A stretch of 64,000 bases of DNA from Kineococcus mangrovi (GTDB lineage Bacteria; Actinomycetota; Actinomycetes; Actinomycetales; Kineococcaceae), in NCBI RefSeq assembly GCF_041320705.1, contig NZ_JBGGTQ010000001.1:1-64000 (forward strand). Direction: 5' to 3'. Below are positions 27,406-35,502 of the stretch, in pieces (the first letter of the stretch is position 1; each line of letters begins with the position of its first letter). The notes under the pieces were generated by a model. That model had not been told where the DNA came from, did not search any database, and saw only the letters and a program-made list of their open reading frames with translations. A program made the position numbers and the translations under genes.

Positions 27406-28754
27406 AGCGCGGTCCCCTCGCAGGCGAAGCGGGCGGTGACGGCCTCGCCGTGGGCGGGCAGGTCCTCGGAGCGCGCGAGGGCCACGACGTGCGGGGCGAC
27501 CTCGCGCAGCGCGCGCTCGTCGTACTCGACGACGTGGATGCCGCGCAGGAACGTCTGCACGCTCAGGCCGCCGGAGAACGAGGCCGTGCCGCCGGTGGGC
27601 AGGACGTGGTTGGACCCGGCGCAGTAGTCCCCGAGGGAGACCGGGGTGTGCGGGCCGACGAAGACCGCGCCGGCGTTGCGGACGCGGGCGGCCACGGCGG
27701 GGGCGTCGGCGGTCTGGACCTCCAGGTGCTCCGCGGCGTAGGCGTCGACGACGGCGAGACCGGCCTCGACGTCGTCGACGAGCACGGTGGCGGACTGCGG
27801 GCCGCGCAGCGCCTGCTCGATGCGGCCGGCGTGCTTGGTGGCCGCCACCCGACCGCCCAGCACCGCGTCCACGGCGTCGGCCAGGCGGGGCGAGTCGGTG
27901 ACGAGGACCGCGGCGGCCATCGGGTCGTGCTCGGCCTGGCTGACCAGGTCGGCGGCGACGTGGTCGGGGTCGGCGCTCGCGTCGGCCAGGACCGCGATCT
28001 CGGTCGGGCCCGCCTCGGAGTCGATGCCGACGGTGCCCTGGACGTAGCGCTTGGCGGAGGCGACGTAGATGTTGCCCGGGCCGGTGACGACGTCGACCGG
28101 CTCGACGACGACGGTGCCGTCGGCGTCGCGGGCGCCGTAGGCGAACATCGCGACGGCCTGGGCCCCGCCGACGGCGTAGACCTCCTCCACGCCCAGCAGC
28201 GCGCAGGCGGCGAGGATCGTCGGGTGGCCCGAACCGCCGAACTCCCGCTGCGCGGGGGTGCTCACCGCGATCGAGCCGACGCCGGCGACCTGGGCGGGCA
28301 CGACGTTCATGACGACGCTGGAGGGGTAGACGGCCCGGCCGCCGGGCACGTACAGGCCGACGCGGCCGACCGGCACCCAGCGCTCGGAGACCCGGCCACC
28401 GGGGACGACCTCCGTGGTCGTGGTGGCGCGGAGCTGGTCGGTGGCCACGAGGCGGGCCCGCCGGACCGACTCCTCCAGGCCGGCGCGGACGTCGGGGTCG
28501 AGCGCGGCGAGGGCGTCGGTGAGCGCCTGCACCGGGACGCGGACGTCGTCGGCGCGCACGCCGTCGAAGCGCTCGGTGAGCTCCAGCAGGGCGGGCACGC
28601 CGCGGGCGCGGACGTCCTCGCAGATCGGGGCGACGGCGGCGAGCGCGGCGGCGACGTCGACGTCGGCGCGCGGGACCACCGCGCGCAGCGCCATCGCGTC
28701 GAGGACCTGCCCGCGCAGGTCGATGCGGCGCAGGAGCGGGGCGGAGGTGCTCAC
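27402..28754 (-). CDS. hisD: Histidinol dehydrogenase
   Basis: HisD oxidises histidinol to histidine in two NAD-dependent, zinc-dependent steps. The 450-residue product carries [18 protein letters not shown], the [15 protein letters not shown] segment, SQAEHDP with zinc ligands, and NHVLPTGG with the catalytic region. The GTG start lies eight bases after TAGACT, suggesting a leaderless message from the short divergent gap with the LON gene. It is separated from hisC by more than 4 kb of unrelated genes. Confidence 0.97.
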   Translation of the reverse strand: MSTSAPLLRRIDLRGQVLDAMALRAVVPRADVDVAAALAAVAPICEDVRARGVPALLELTERFDGVRADDVRVPVQALTDALAALDPDVRAGLEESVRRARLVATDQLRATTTTEVVPGGRVSERWVPVGRVGLYVPGGRAVYPSSVVMNVVPAQVAGVGSIAVSTPAQREFGGSGHPTILAACALLGVEEVYAVGGAQAVAMFAYGARDADGTVVVEPVDVVTGPGNIYVASAKRYVQGTVGIDSEAGPTEIAVLADASADPDHVAADLVSQAEHDPMAAAVLVTDSPRLADAVDAVLGGRVAATKHAGRIEQALRGPQSATVLVDDVEAGLAVVDAYAAEHLEVQTADAPAVAARVRNAGAVFVGPHTPVSLGDYCAGSNHVLPTGGTASFSGGLSVQTFLRGIHVVEYDERALREVAPHVVALARSEDLPAHGEAVTARFACEGTAL

Positions 28755-28762
28755 GGGGCAGG

Positions 28763-28768
28763 AGTCTA
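28763..28768 (-). promoter_or_regulatory. Putative -10 box of a leaderless hisD promoter
   Basis: TAGACT on the minus strand ends eight bases before the hisD GTG, with flank CTCGTAGACTC identical to that before priA. On the other strand TAGGGT (28783-28788) could serve the LON gene. Confidence 0.45.
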
Positions 28769-28786
28769 CGAGCCGGAGGTCCTAGG

Positions 28787-29500
28787 GTGGCTCGCGTGCC
28801 GCAACGCCTCCCGCTTTTCCCGCTGGGCAGTGTCCTGTTCCCCGGACTGGTCCTGCCGCTGAACGTGTTCGAACCCCGGTACCGGCTGCTCGTGCAGGAC
28901 CTCGTGGGTGACCTGAGCGGGGGCCTGGAGGAGGGCGGGGAGGACGACGGCGACGTGCGCGGCTTCGGGGTCGTCGCGATCAGGTCCGGTCACGAGGTCG
29001 GGACGGGCAACCTGCAGGCCCTGCACACCGTCGGGTGCGTGGCGCTGGTGCGCGAGGTCACCGAGACCGAGGACGGCCGTTACGAGATCGTCACGGTCGG
29101 CGCGAGCAGGTTCCGGCTCGTCGGCATCGACGAGTCGGCCGGCACCCCGTACCTCACCGGTCTCGTGGAGCCGTTCGGGGACGACGACGTGGAGGACGAC
29201 GACAGCGACGGCCGCCTGACGGTGCTGGCCGATGCGGTGAGCCGCTCGTTCGACGAGTACCGCGAGGTGCTGGACATCGGCGGGGCCGAGGCCCCGGACG
29301 ACCCGCGGGTGCTGTCCTACCTCGTCGCCGCGGCCGCGGTGCTGGACCTGGACCAGCGCCAGCACCTGCTGGAGGCGCCGGACACCGTCGCGCGGTTGCA
29401 GGCCGAGCTGGAGCTGCTGCGCCGCGAGACCGCGCTCATCAGCACGTTCGGGGCCGTGCCCGCCACGGAGCTGCCCGTCTGGCCCGTAAACTCCAACTGA
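28787..29500 (+). CDS. LON peptidase substrate-binding domain protein
   Basis: The 237-residue product consists of a stand-alone Lon N-terminal domain, starting RLPLFPLGSVLFPGLVLPLNVFEPRYR, with no ATPase or protease domain. Such proteins are widespread; their role is unclear, perhaps protein quality control. GTG at 28787 follows GGAGG at 7 bases; GTG at 28796 would be leaderless behind TAGGGT. A strongly acidic insert (DDDVEDDDSDG) lies near residue 130. Confidence 0.88.
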   Translation: MARVPQRLPLFPLGSVLFPGLVLPLNVFEPRYRLLVQDLVGDLSGGLEEGGEDDGDVRGFGVVAIRSGHEVGTGNLQALHTVGCVALVREVTETEDGRYEIVTVGASRFRLVGIDESAGTPYLTGLVEPFGDDDVEDDDSDGRLTVLADAVSRSFDEYREVLDIGGAEAPDDPRVLSYLVAAAAVLDLDQRQHLLEAPDTVARLQAELELLRRETALISTFGAVPATELPVWPVNSN

Positions 29501-29522
29501 GGACCGGACGGGGAGCGGGACG

Positions 29523-30044
29523 GTGGCGAAGCGTGCGGACGCCGGGACCCCGGCGTTGAAGGTGCTGGCCGAGCGGGGCGTCGCCCACACGCCCCGCCCC
29601 TACGCGACATCCCGCACCGGGGACGACGGGCCCGGGTTCGGCGACGACGCCGTGCGGGCCCTGCGGGCGGGCGGTCTGGACGTCGACGGGCACCGCGTGC
29701 TCAAGACGCTGCTGGCCGACGTGGACGGGCACCTCGTCTGCGCCGTCGTGCCGGTCGCCGGCACGCTCGACCTCAAGGCCCTCGCGAGCGCGGCGGGCGG
29801 GAAGCGGGCGGTCATGGCCGACCCGGCGCGGGCCCAGCGCAGCAGCGGCTACGTCGTGGGCGGCATCAGCCCGCTCGGCCAGCGCACCGCGCTGCCCACC
29901 TACGTGGACGCCTCGGCGGCGGGTTTCGCGACCGTCCTGGTCAGCGCGGGCCGGCGGGGGCTGCAGGTGGAGCTGGCCCCCGCCGACCTGCTGGCGGTGA
30001 CGGGAGCCAGGACGGCCCCCATCGGCCGCCCGGTCAGCCGCTGA
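29523..30044 (+). CDS. ybaK: Cys-tRNA(Pro) deacylase, YbaK/EbsC family
   Basis: YbaK clears Cys mischarged on tRNA-Pro. The 173-residue protein has the catalytic lysine segment HRVLKTLLADVDG, and the GYVVGGISPLGQRTALPTYVD segment with the GGxSPxG loop. GTG start with GGGAG upstream. Its last 11 bases overlap the end of the small MFS partner gene on the other strand. Confidence 0.92.
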   Translation: MAKRADAGTPALKVLAERGVAHTPRPYATSRTGDDGPGFGDDAVRALRAGGLDVDGHRVLKTLLADVDGHLVCAVVPVAGTLDLKALASAAGGKRAVMADPARAQRSSGYVVGGISPLGQRTALPTYVDASAAGFATVLVSAGRRGLQVELAPADLLAVTGARTAPIGRPVSR

Positions 30045-30141
30045 ACAACCGCGAGGCGCGCACGAGCGTCTCGACGACGCCGTAGACCAGCGGGATCCCG
30101 ACCAGCGTCCAGCCGGCGACGACCCGGCCCCGGGCGTTCAC
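30034..30141 (-). CDS. Small single-helix MFS partner protein
   Basis: This 35-residue protein consists of a short basic N-terminus (VNARGR), one membrane helix (VVAGWTLVGIPLVYGVVETLV) and RASRLFSG. The GTG start overlaps the stop of the MFS gene as GTGA, so it is coupled to it. Tiny single-helix proteins encoded directly after OFA-type MFS transporters are annotated as MFS small subunits in other genomes. Its end overlaps ybaK by 11 bases in antiparallel. Confidence 0.7.
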   Translation of the reverse strand: MNARGRVVAGWTLVGIPLVYGVVETLVRASRLFSG

Positions 30142-31550
30142 CGGGTCCCCCTCTCGGCCGGGCGGGCGTCGGCGGGGGGTTCGTGGAAGCGGTCGGCGAC
30201 GGGCCGGACGAGGAGGTTGGCCACCAGACCCACCGCGAGGACACCGACCATCGTCAGCAGCGCGGGACGGTAGGCCGCCGCGGTCAGGCTGCCCGGGTCG
30301 CCCTGGGCGTCGAGGAACCCGTTGACGATGAGCGGGCCGGCGATGCCGGCCGCCGACCAGGCGGTGAGCAGGCGGCCGTGGATCGCGCCGACCTGGAAGG
30401 TGCCGAACAGGTCCCGCAGGTAGGCCGGGACCGTGGCGAAACCCCCGCCGTAGAAGGACAAGATGACCGCGGCGAACAGGACGAACAGGACCGTGCTGCG
30501 CTGGCCGGTGGTGGCGAGCAGGAAGTACGCCACGAGCCCGACGCCGAGGTAGCCCGCGTACATCGGCTTGCGCCCGATGACGTCGGAGGTGGACGACCAC
30601 ACGAACCGGCCGGCCATGTTCGCCATCGACAGCAGCCCGACGAAACCGCCCGCGGCGGCGACCGAGACGGTGGAGGCGTCGCCGGCGGAGCGGAAGAAGT
30701 CCTGGATCATTGGCGAGGCCTGCTCCAGGATGCCGATGCCCGCGGTGACGTTGCAGAACAGGACGACCCACAGCAGCCAGAACTGCGGGGTGCGCACGGC
30801 GTTGCGCGCCGAGACGCTGGCGGTGGTCACCAGGGCCCTGCTGCGGACGGCGGCGGGGTCGAACCCGTCGGGGACCCAGCCCTGGGCGGGGACGCGGATC
30901 GTCGCGGCCCCGTAGCTCATGAGGAGCGCGTACACGACGGCGAACGTGACGAACAGCAGCGCCACGGCCGAGCCCGCGGGGACGCTGCCGGTGACGGTGG
31001 AGTCGTAGCCGGGGTCGTACAGGGACAGCAACCGCGTGGACAGCGGGCTGGCCACCAGGGCGCCGCCGCCGAACCCCATGATGGCCATGCCGGTGGCGAG
31101 CCCGGGGCGGTCGGGGAACCACTTGATGAGGGTCGAGACGGGCGAGATGTACCCGATGCCCAGGCCGATGCCGCCGATGACCCCGTACCCGAGGTAGAGC
31201 AGCCACAGCTGGCCGGTCGCGATGCCGAGGGCCCCGACCAGGAAGCCCGTCACCCAGCAGGTCGCCGAGGCCACCATGGCCTTGCGGGGGCCGCTGCGGT
31301 CGACCCACGTGCCGCAGAGCGCGGCCGACAGGCCGAGCATGACGATGGCGATGGAGAACACGAGCCCGATCCGGGTCTGGCTGACGTCGAAGTGGGCGAC
31401 GAGCGCGTTCTTGTAGACGCTCGTGGCGTAGACCTGACCGATGCAGAGGTGGACCGCCAGGGCGGCGGGCGGGACCAGCCAGCGGTTGAACCCGGGCGGG
31501 GCGATCGTGCGCTCCCGGTCCAGGACGGCGGGTGGAGCGAGAGGCGACAC
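30138..31550 (-). CDS. OFA-family MFS transporter (oxalate/formate antiporter type)
   Basis: The 470-residue protein has 12 predicted membrane helices and OFA-type features: FNRWLVPPAALAVHLCIGQVYATSVY in helix 1, the loop motif GTWVDRSGPRKAM, and GGIGLGIGYISPVSTLIKWFPDRPGLATGMAIMGFGGGA. OFA proteins exchange or take up small monocarboxylates; the substrate is unknown. GTG at 31550 follows GGAG. The gene is divergent from a GH16 gene, with a 5-6-5 palindrome between them. Confidence 0.88.
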   Translation of the reverse strand: MSPLAPPAVLDRERTIAPPGFNRWLVPPAALAVHLCIGQVYATSVYKNALVAHFDVSQTRIGLVFSIAIVMLGLSAALCGTWVDRSGPRKAMVASATCWVTGFLVGALGIATGQLWLLYLGYGVIGGIGLGIGYISPVSTLIKWFPDRPGLATGMAIMGFGGGALVASPLSTRLLSLYDPGYDSTVTGSVPAGSAVALLFVTFAVVYALLMSYGAATIRVPAQGWVPDGFDPAAVRSRALVTTASVSARNAVRTPQFWLLWVVLFCNVTAGIGILEQASPMIQDFFRSAGDASTVSVAAAGGFVGLLSMANMAGRFVWSSTSDVIGRKPMYAGYLGVGLVAYFLLATTGQRSTVLFVLFAAVILSFYGGGFATVPAYLRDLFGTFQVGAIHGRLLTAWSAAGIAGPLIVNGFLDAQGDPGSLTAAAYRPALLTMVGVLAVGLVANLLVRPVADRFHEPPADARPAERGTR

Positions 31551-31685
31551 CAGGAGCTCCTTCGCTGTGGGTCTGCTGTCCCCGGGCCGTGCGCCCAGGT
31601 CGGTGACACCGTAGGTGAGCGCCCCGGCCGGCGGCGGCAGGACCGTCGCGACCCGCCGGGGGACTTCCAGCGCACCGATGCCACG

Positions 31686-31701
31686 ATGAGCAACTACTCA
31701 T
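31686..31701. promoter_or_regulatory. Palindrome in the MFS / GH16 divergent spacer
   Basis: ATGAG-CAACTA-CTCAT is a perfect inverted repeat in the 208-base spacer, next to a possible plus-strand -10 TAGAGT (31707-31712). It may be an operator for one or both genes. The regulator is unknown. Confidence 0.35.
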
Positions 31702-31758
31702 GCACGTAGAGTGGTGGCCACGGCGTTCCTCCCGAGCGTCCGAGCCCGGGAGGCCCCG

Positions 31759-32610
31759 ATGCACCCCCGCGTCCTGCTCAGCGCGGCCCTCACCGCCGCC
31801 ACGCTCGCCCTCACGGGCGCGGCCCCCGCCTCCGCCGTCGAGGTGCCCCGGGGGCTGCGCGTCGGACGCGTCCCCGCCCCACCGGTCCCGCCGCGGGGTG
31901 GGGCCGCGCCCGCGGCCCCCCTGGCGACGGTGCCCGTCGGGGACCTGCCCGGCTGGCGGCAGGTGTTCGTCGACGACTTCACGACCGACGTCGCGCTCGG
32001 GGGGTTCCCGGGCCCGGCGTACGGGCACCGGTGGACCGGGTACGACGGGTCGCGCGACACCAGCGGGGCGGGCACCTACGACCCGTCGAGGGTCGTGTCC
32101 GTGCACGACGGCCTGCTGGACCTGCACCTGCGCACCGAGGCCGGGACGCCGCTCGTGGCCGCACCGGTCCCCCTGCGCGACGGCACGTGGGGCGGGTGGA
32201 CGTACGGGCGCTACAGCGTGCGGTACCGCGCCGACGCCGTTCCCGGGTACAAGACGGCCTGGTTGTTGTGGCCGGACTCCGACGACTGGGCCGAGGGGGA
32301 GGTCGACTTCCCCGAGGGCGACCTCGCGGGCACGATCCACGGGTTCGTCCACCGCCCGGGGGCACCGCAGGAGAACGCGCTCGCCGTCGACACCGGGGTG
32401 AGCGCCGCGGACTGGCACACCGCGACCGTGGAGTGGCTCCCCTCGGGGGTGCGCTTCCTGCTCGACGGGACGGTCGTCGGGTCCACCGCCGTCTCCCCGG
32501 ACCGGCCGATGCACCTCGTGCTGCAGACGGAGACGTCCGACGGGGCTCCCCCCGCACGTGCCGCCGGGCACGTCCAGGTCGACTGGGTCGCCCTCTACCG
32601 ACGCGCCTGA
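31759..32610 (+). CDS. Secreted GH16-family glycoside hydrolase
   Basis: The 283-residue product has a Sec signal peptide (MHPRVLLSAALTAATLALTG, then AAPASA and cleavage), a proline-rich linker and one GH16 beta-sandwich (about 65-283). The catalytic motif EVDFPE (E181, D183, E186) fits ExDxxE, and WLLWPDSDDW forms part of the cleft. GH16 enzymes cut or transfer beta-glucans, galactans and related polymers. ATG at 31759 is preceded by GGGAGG. It is the first of three GH16 genes in the polysaccharide region. Confidence 0.85.
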   Translation: MHPRVLLSAALTAATLALTGAAPASAVEVPRGLRVGRVPAPPVPPRGGAAPAAPLATVPVGDLPGWRQVFVDDFTTDVALGGFPGPAYGHRWTGYDGSRDTSGAGTYDPSRVVSVHDGLLDLHLRTEAGTPLVAAPVPLRDGTWGGWTYGRYSVRYRADAVPGYKTAWLLWPDSDDWAEGEVDFPEGDLAGTIHGFVHRPGAPQENALAVDTGVSAADWHTATVEWLPSGVRFLLDGTVVGSTAVSPDRPMHLVLQTETSDGAPPARAAGHVQVDWVALYRRA

Positions 32611-32627
32611 GCGGACGCGCGCCCCGG

Positions 32628-33110
32628 TCAGCCGGCGTGCGGGAGCTGCACCGCGGACCCGGGCGGGGGCGCCGGTGCGGACGGGACGGCGTCCGGGCAC
32701 CGGGCCGGGGGCACCCGCTCGACGGTGGGCGCGGGACGGGCCGGGGTGCCCGGGACCGGCCGGAGCGGTGCCACGGGCACGGACCGGGGCCGGCGGGCGG
32801 TCGCCGGGCGCCGCAGCAGGACGGCGGTCCACAGCGCGAGGACGACGGCGACGAGGGCCGGGCCCCCCTCGGCGCCGAGCCTCGCGCCGGCGACCTCGAC
32901 CAGGAGCACCGTGGCCGCCGCCGCCGCGGCGGCCAGGACGGCACCGAGACGGGCGCGGTGCCCGGCTGCACGCAGGTGGCCGGCCACCGCCACGGCCGGC
33001 AGCAGCGCCAGGACAGCCCCGACGGCGACCCGCGCGGGCCGGGCGTCGCTGGCGAAGGACAACCAGACGGCACCGGCGGCGACGCCGGCCAGGGCGGTGC
33101 GGGTCCGCAT
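32628..33110 (-). CDS. Small hypothetical membrane protein
   Basis: This 160-residue protein has four likely hydrophobic segments (LAGVAAGAVWLSFA, VAVGAVLALLPAVAVAG, LGAVLAAAAAAATVLLVEVAG, PALVAVVLALWTAVLL) followed by a proline-rich cytoplasmic tail. No family is recognised. ATG at 33110 has GGTGAA upstream; the GTG nine bases earlier is possible. It is convergent with the GH16 gene. Confidence 0.6.
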   Translation of the reverse strand: MRTRTALAGVAAGAVWLSFASDARPARVAVGAVLALLPAVAVAGHLRAAGHRARLGAVLAAAAAAATVLLVEVAGARLGAEGGPALVAVVLALWTAVLLRRPATARRPRSVPVAPLRPVPGTPARPAPTVERVPPARCPDAVPSAPAPPPGSAVQLPHAG

Positions 33111-33285
33111 CGGGTTCACCCCACCAGTGAAGGGCGCGCCCCGGCACCGCGAGGGGGTTTCCGCCACCGGGTCCACCGTTCGGAGCACCACCCCCGCACC
33201 CGTTCGGGGAACTCGGAACGGTTGCGCCCCAACTCCTCCCGGGACCCTCCGTCCGGACCCGGACCCGGACCCGGGGACGACAGCA

Positions 33286-33325
33286 GGCGCCGGCCCGTCC
33301 TGCATGCCCAGGACGGGCCGGCGCC
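33286..33325. terminator. Perfect 17-bp stem, probable terminator
   Basis: GGCGCCGGCCCGTCCTG (33286-33302) and CAGGACGGGCCGGCGCC (33309-33325) are exact inverted copies around the loop CATGCC. It lies between the minus-strand gene ending at 33419 and the start of the membrane-protein gene. It is the longest perfect stem seen in the window. Confidence 0.7.
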
Positions 33326-33390
33326 CGGTTCGCGCAGCGCAGCCCGGCGCACGGGCGCCCACTCCCGGGGCGCCGGTCGCTGCACCGCGG

Positions 33391-33414
33391 CCCGCACCAC
33401 GGGGGTGGTGCGGG
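33391..33414 (-). terminator. Hairpin directly after the stop of the 33419-34060 gene
   Basis: CCCGCACCAC-GGGG-GTGGTGCGGG is a perfect 10-bp stem with a 4-base loop, starting four bases past the stop codon on the minus strand. It is probably the first of two serial terminators. Confidence 0.7.
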
Positions 33415-33418
33415 ACGT

Positions 33419-34060
33419 CTAGAGGGAACCCCTCTCGAGGGTCCCGGCGAGGTCGGCCAGCAGGCCCAGCCGCGCGGGGACGACCCGGTCGGCCCCCGGG
33501 CGCGCCTCGTCCGGCCAGGGCCCGACGAGGCTGACGGAGGTGTCCCCGACCGCCAGGAAGTCCTGCGCCCGCAGCGCCACCGCCGGGCCGGCCGAGCGCA
33601 GGGCGGCCCCGAGCACGCTCAGCTGCTCCGGGCTCGCCCGGAACGGGACGGGTTCGCCGCTGCGGGAGAAACCCACGACCAGTTCCGTGGGCGCCCCGAG
33701 GGCCTCCACGGTCGTCAGCAGCAGCACCTCGTCGCGGGCCCGGCGAAGCCCCCGGCGCCCGGCGTCGGCGGGCCGGGCCAGCACGGAGGCCACGTAGGCC
33801 GTGCGGCCCGCGAAGGGGCCGGTGAGGGCGAGCTCGGCGTGGGCGTGCCCGGCGAGCAGGACGTTGGGGGCCGGGAACCGCGTGGAGACCTCGACGAGGT
33901 GACCCTCCACGTGCCAGCCGCGGGTCGCCGGCAGGCCGCGCAGACCCAGCAGCCGACGGTCCCGGGCGCGGCGGACCCCGGCGGCGGTGGACCAGGGCAG
34001 CCGGGGACCGGAGGGACCGAGACGCACGGACGGCTCCTCGCGACGGGGCGGACGGGTCAC
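33419..34060 (-). CDS. Hypothetical protein
   Basis: The product (213 residues from GTG 34060, or 202 from GTG 34027, which has GAGGAG six bases upstream) is not recognised. It is probably soluble: no signal peptide or membrane helix is evident. Central strands such as GWHVEGHLVEVSTRFPAPNVLLAGHAHAELAL, in two parts, and a segment ELVVGFSRSGEPVPFRASPEQL are seen. It lies downstream of a GT2 gene on the same strand with a 56-base gap. Confidence 0.6.
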   Translation of the reverse strand: MTRPPRREEPSVRLGPSGPRLPWSTAAGVRRARDRRLLGLRGLPATRGWHVEGHLVEVSTRFPAPNVLLAGHAHAELALTGPFAGRTAYVASVLARPADAGRRGLRRARDEVLLLTTVEALGAPTELVVGFSRSGEPVPFRASPEQLSVLGAALRSAGPAVALRAQDFLAVGDTSVSLVGPWPDEARPGADRVVPARLGLLADLAGTLERGSL

Positions 34061-34116
34061 CGATCCTCCCACGCGCGCTCCGGCGGGCCCGGCGCCGCGG
34101 GGCCGGGCGCTGCGGT

Positions 34117-35001
34117 TCAGCCCGCGACCGCGGTGGCCTCGGCCGGGGCGTCCGGCAGGACCAGGACGCGCGGGGCCGGGGCTGCGGCGGGAACGGTCGC
34201 CCCCACCGGCGCGGGGGCCGGCGCGGGAGCCGCCGCGAGCGGGCGGCGCGGGGCGATGCGCACCCGCGCGGCCGGGCGCAGCCGCTCGGTCAGCAGGGCG
34301 CGCAGCACCCGGAAACCGTCGCGGAAGGTGTTGAGGTTGCTCTCGCCGTGGATGCGCTCGAACTCGAAGCTCGGCACCTCGGTGATCGTCAGGCCGGCCT
34401 TGGCGATGCGGGTGTTGATGATCGTCTCGATCTCGAAACCGTCGCCCCAGTGCTTGGCGTCGACCGCCGCGCCGCTCGCGTCGAGGTCCAGCGCCGGCAG
34501 GCAGTCGCGCCAGAAGGCGTTGTACCCGTAGCACAGGTCGGTGTAGCGGGTGCCGAACAGGACGTTCGCGGCCAGGTTCAGCCCTGCGTTGCCCGCGCGG
34601 CGCAACCGGGTGATGTCGCTGCTGCCGCCACCGGCCGCGAAACGGGTGCCCTTGGCGAAGTGGGCGCCCTCGACGAGGGCCTGCACGAAGGCGGGGATCT
34701 CGCGCGGATCGGCCGAACCGTCCGCGTCGAGCATGACGACGACGTCACCCGTCGCGGCGGCGAAACCGCACGCCATGGCGTTGCCCTTGCCGCGCCGGTT
34801 CTGCAGGACGACCTTCACGTCCGGGCGCAGGGCGCGGGCCGTCTCGACGGTGCCGTCCACGCTGCGGCCGTCGACGAGCACGACCTCGTGGACGTCCGGC
34901 AGCAGGGCGAACACGTGGGGCAGGTTCGCGGCCTCGTTGTAGGTGGGGATGACCACGCTGACCGTCGGTGCGGCCGCGGGGGTGGGGAATGCGTTCGACA
35001 T
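34117..35001 (-). CDS. GT2-family glycosyltransferase (polyprenyl-phosphate sugar transferase type)
   Basis: The 294-residue cytoplasmic protein has a GT-A fold: VSVVIPTYNEAANLP (14-28), VLVDGRSVDGT, and the metal-binding MLDADGSADP. The motif ERIHGESNLNTFRDGFRVLRALLTER near the end is typical of dolichyl-phosphate mannose/glucose synthase-like enzymes. It probably loads a sugar onto a polyprenyl phosphate or extends a lipid-linked glycan. An alanine/proline-rich tail follows. ATG at 35001 has AGGGAG upstream. Confidence 0.85.
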   Translation of the reverse strand: MSNAFPTPAAAPTVSVVIPTYNEAANLPHVFALLPDVHEVVLVDGRSVDGTVETARALRPDVKVVLQNRRGKGNAMACGFAAATGDVVVMLDADGSADPREIPAFVQALVEGAHFAKGTRFAAGGGSSDITRLRRAGNAGLNLAANVLFGTRYTDLCYGYNAFWRDCLPALDLDASGAAVDAKHWGDGFEIETIINTRIAKAGLTITEVPSFEFERIHGESNLNTFRDGFRVLRALLTERLRPAARVRIAPRRPLAAAPAPAPAPVGATVPAAAPAPRVLVLPDAPAEATAVAG

Positions 35002-35502
35002 GATGCTCCCTGAGAATCAGGGGCCCGGTTTCGCCTCTCGCTCCCCGCCGGGCCACGGCGACCAAAGACGCCCGGCGGATCTTCACGTGCCCTCGTGTGC
35101 GGTCCCGTGGGCAGGACCGCTGTTCGACACCCCGATCGTAGGAGTCCGCGCACCGTCCGGACACGGACGTGACACGACTGGCGCACCGGGGCACCCGTCC
35201 GGCCCACCCCGAACGCCTCATCGAAACGCAGAGTGACGACGAAGAACGTCGCCGCAACGGGAACGGCGACCCGAGAAACCCCCGGAAACCCCGCACGAGT
35301 TCCCGAGCCGGCGCAGCACGGCGCGGAACCCGTTGCGGCGCGGTTCACCAGGTCGACCTCCCGGCCGCCACGAACGGCTCAACCCGTTCACCCGTTCCGG
35401 TTTCCGCGCCCCCCGGGAGAACTCACGGGGTTCTACCGTGAGTGATCAGACGTCCCTCGCGAGCGCGACCGGGACGCGCGGGCAGCAGGAGAGGAACTCA
35501 CC
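35002..35502. other. Divergent spacer between GT2 genes
   Basis: This 501-base gap has no credible gene. The minus-strand side holds a 9-bp inverted repeat CCGCCGGGC/GCCCGGCGG (35045-35053, 35070-35078) in the leader of the 34117-35001 gene, and a possible -10 TACGAT (35140-35135). The plus-strand side holds the ACTCACGG palindrome and the ribosome site GGAGAGG before 35503. Several CCCGTT/GTTGCG words cluster at 35320-35400. Confidence 0.5.
35421..35443. promoter_or_regulatory. Inverted repeat upstream of the GT2 trio
   Basis: ACTCACGG-N7-CCGTGAGT is a perfect 8-bp inverted repeat 60 bases before the first of three coupled GT2 genes. It could be an operator for the trio or a leader hairpin. 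Confidence 0.4.

Larger units (their letters stand above)
33111..33418. other. Gene-free spacer with strong hairpins
   Basis: These 308 bases hold no credible gene. They contain two strong inverted repeats, annotated separately, and three tandem GGACCC hexamers at 33255-33272. Confidence 0.6.

Noticed and set aside
30183-31709. Plus-strand frame of about 508 codons opposite the MFS transporter.
   Set aside because: Low-complexity Arg/Gly/Asp-rich translation; the minus strand encodes a clear 12-helix transporter.
33255-33272. Tandem GGACCC repeat considered as a CRISPR or minisatellite.
   Set aside because: Only three 6-base copies with no spacers; chance is likely at this GC content.
35045-35078. 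Hairpin in the leader of the 34117-35001 gene considered as a riboswitch (cyclic di-AMP type).
   Set aside because: Only one 9-bp stem is clear; the conserved internal sequences of known classes could not be found.
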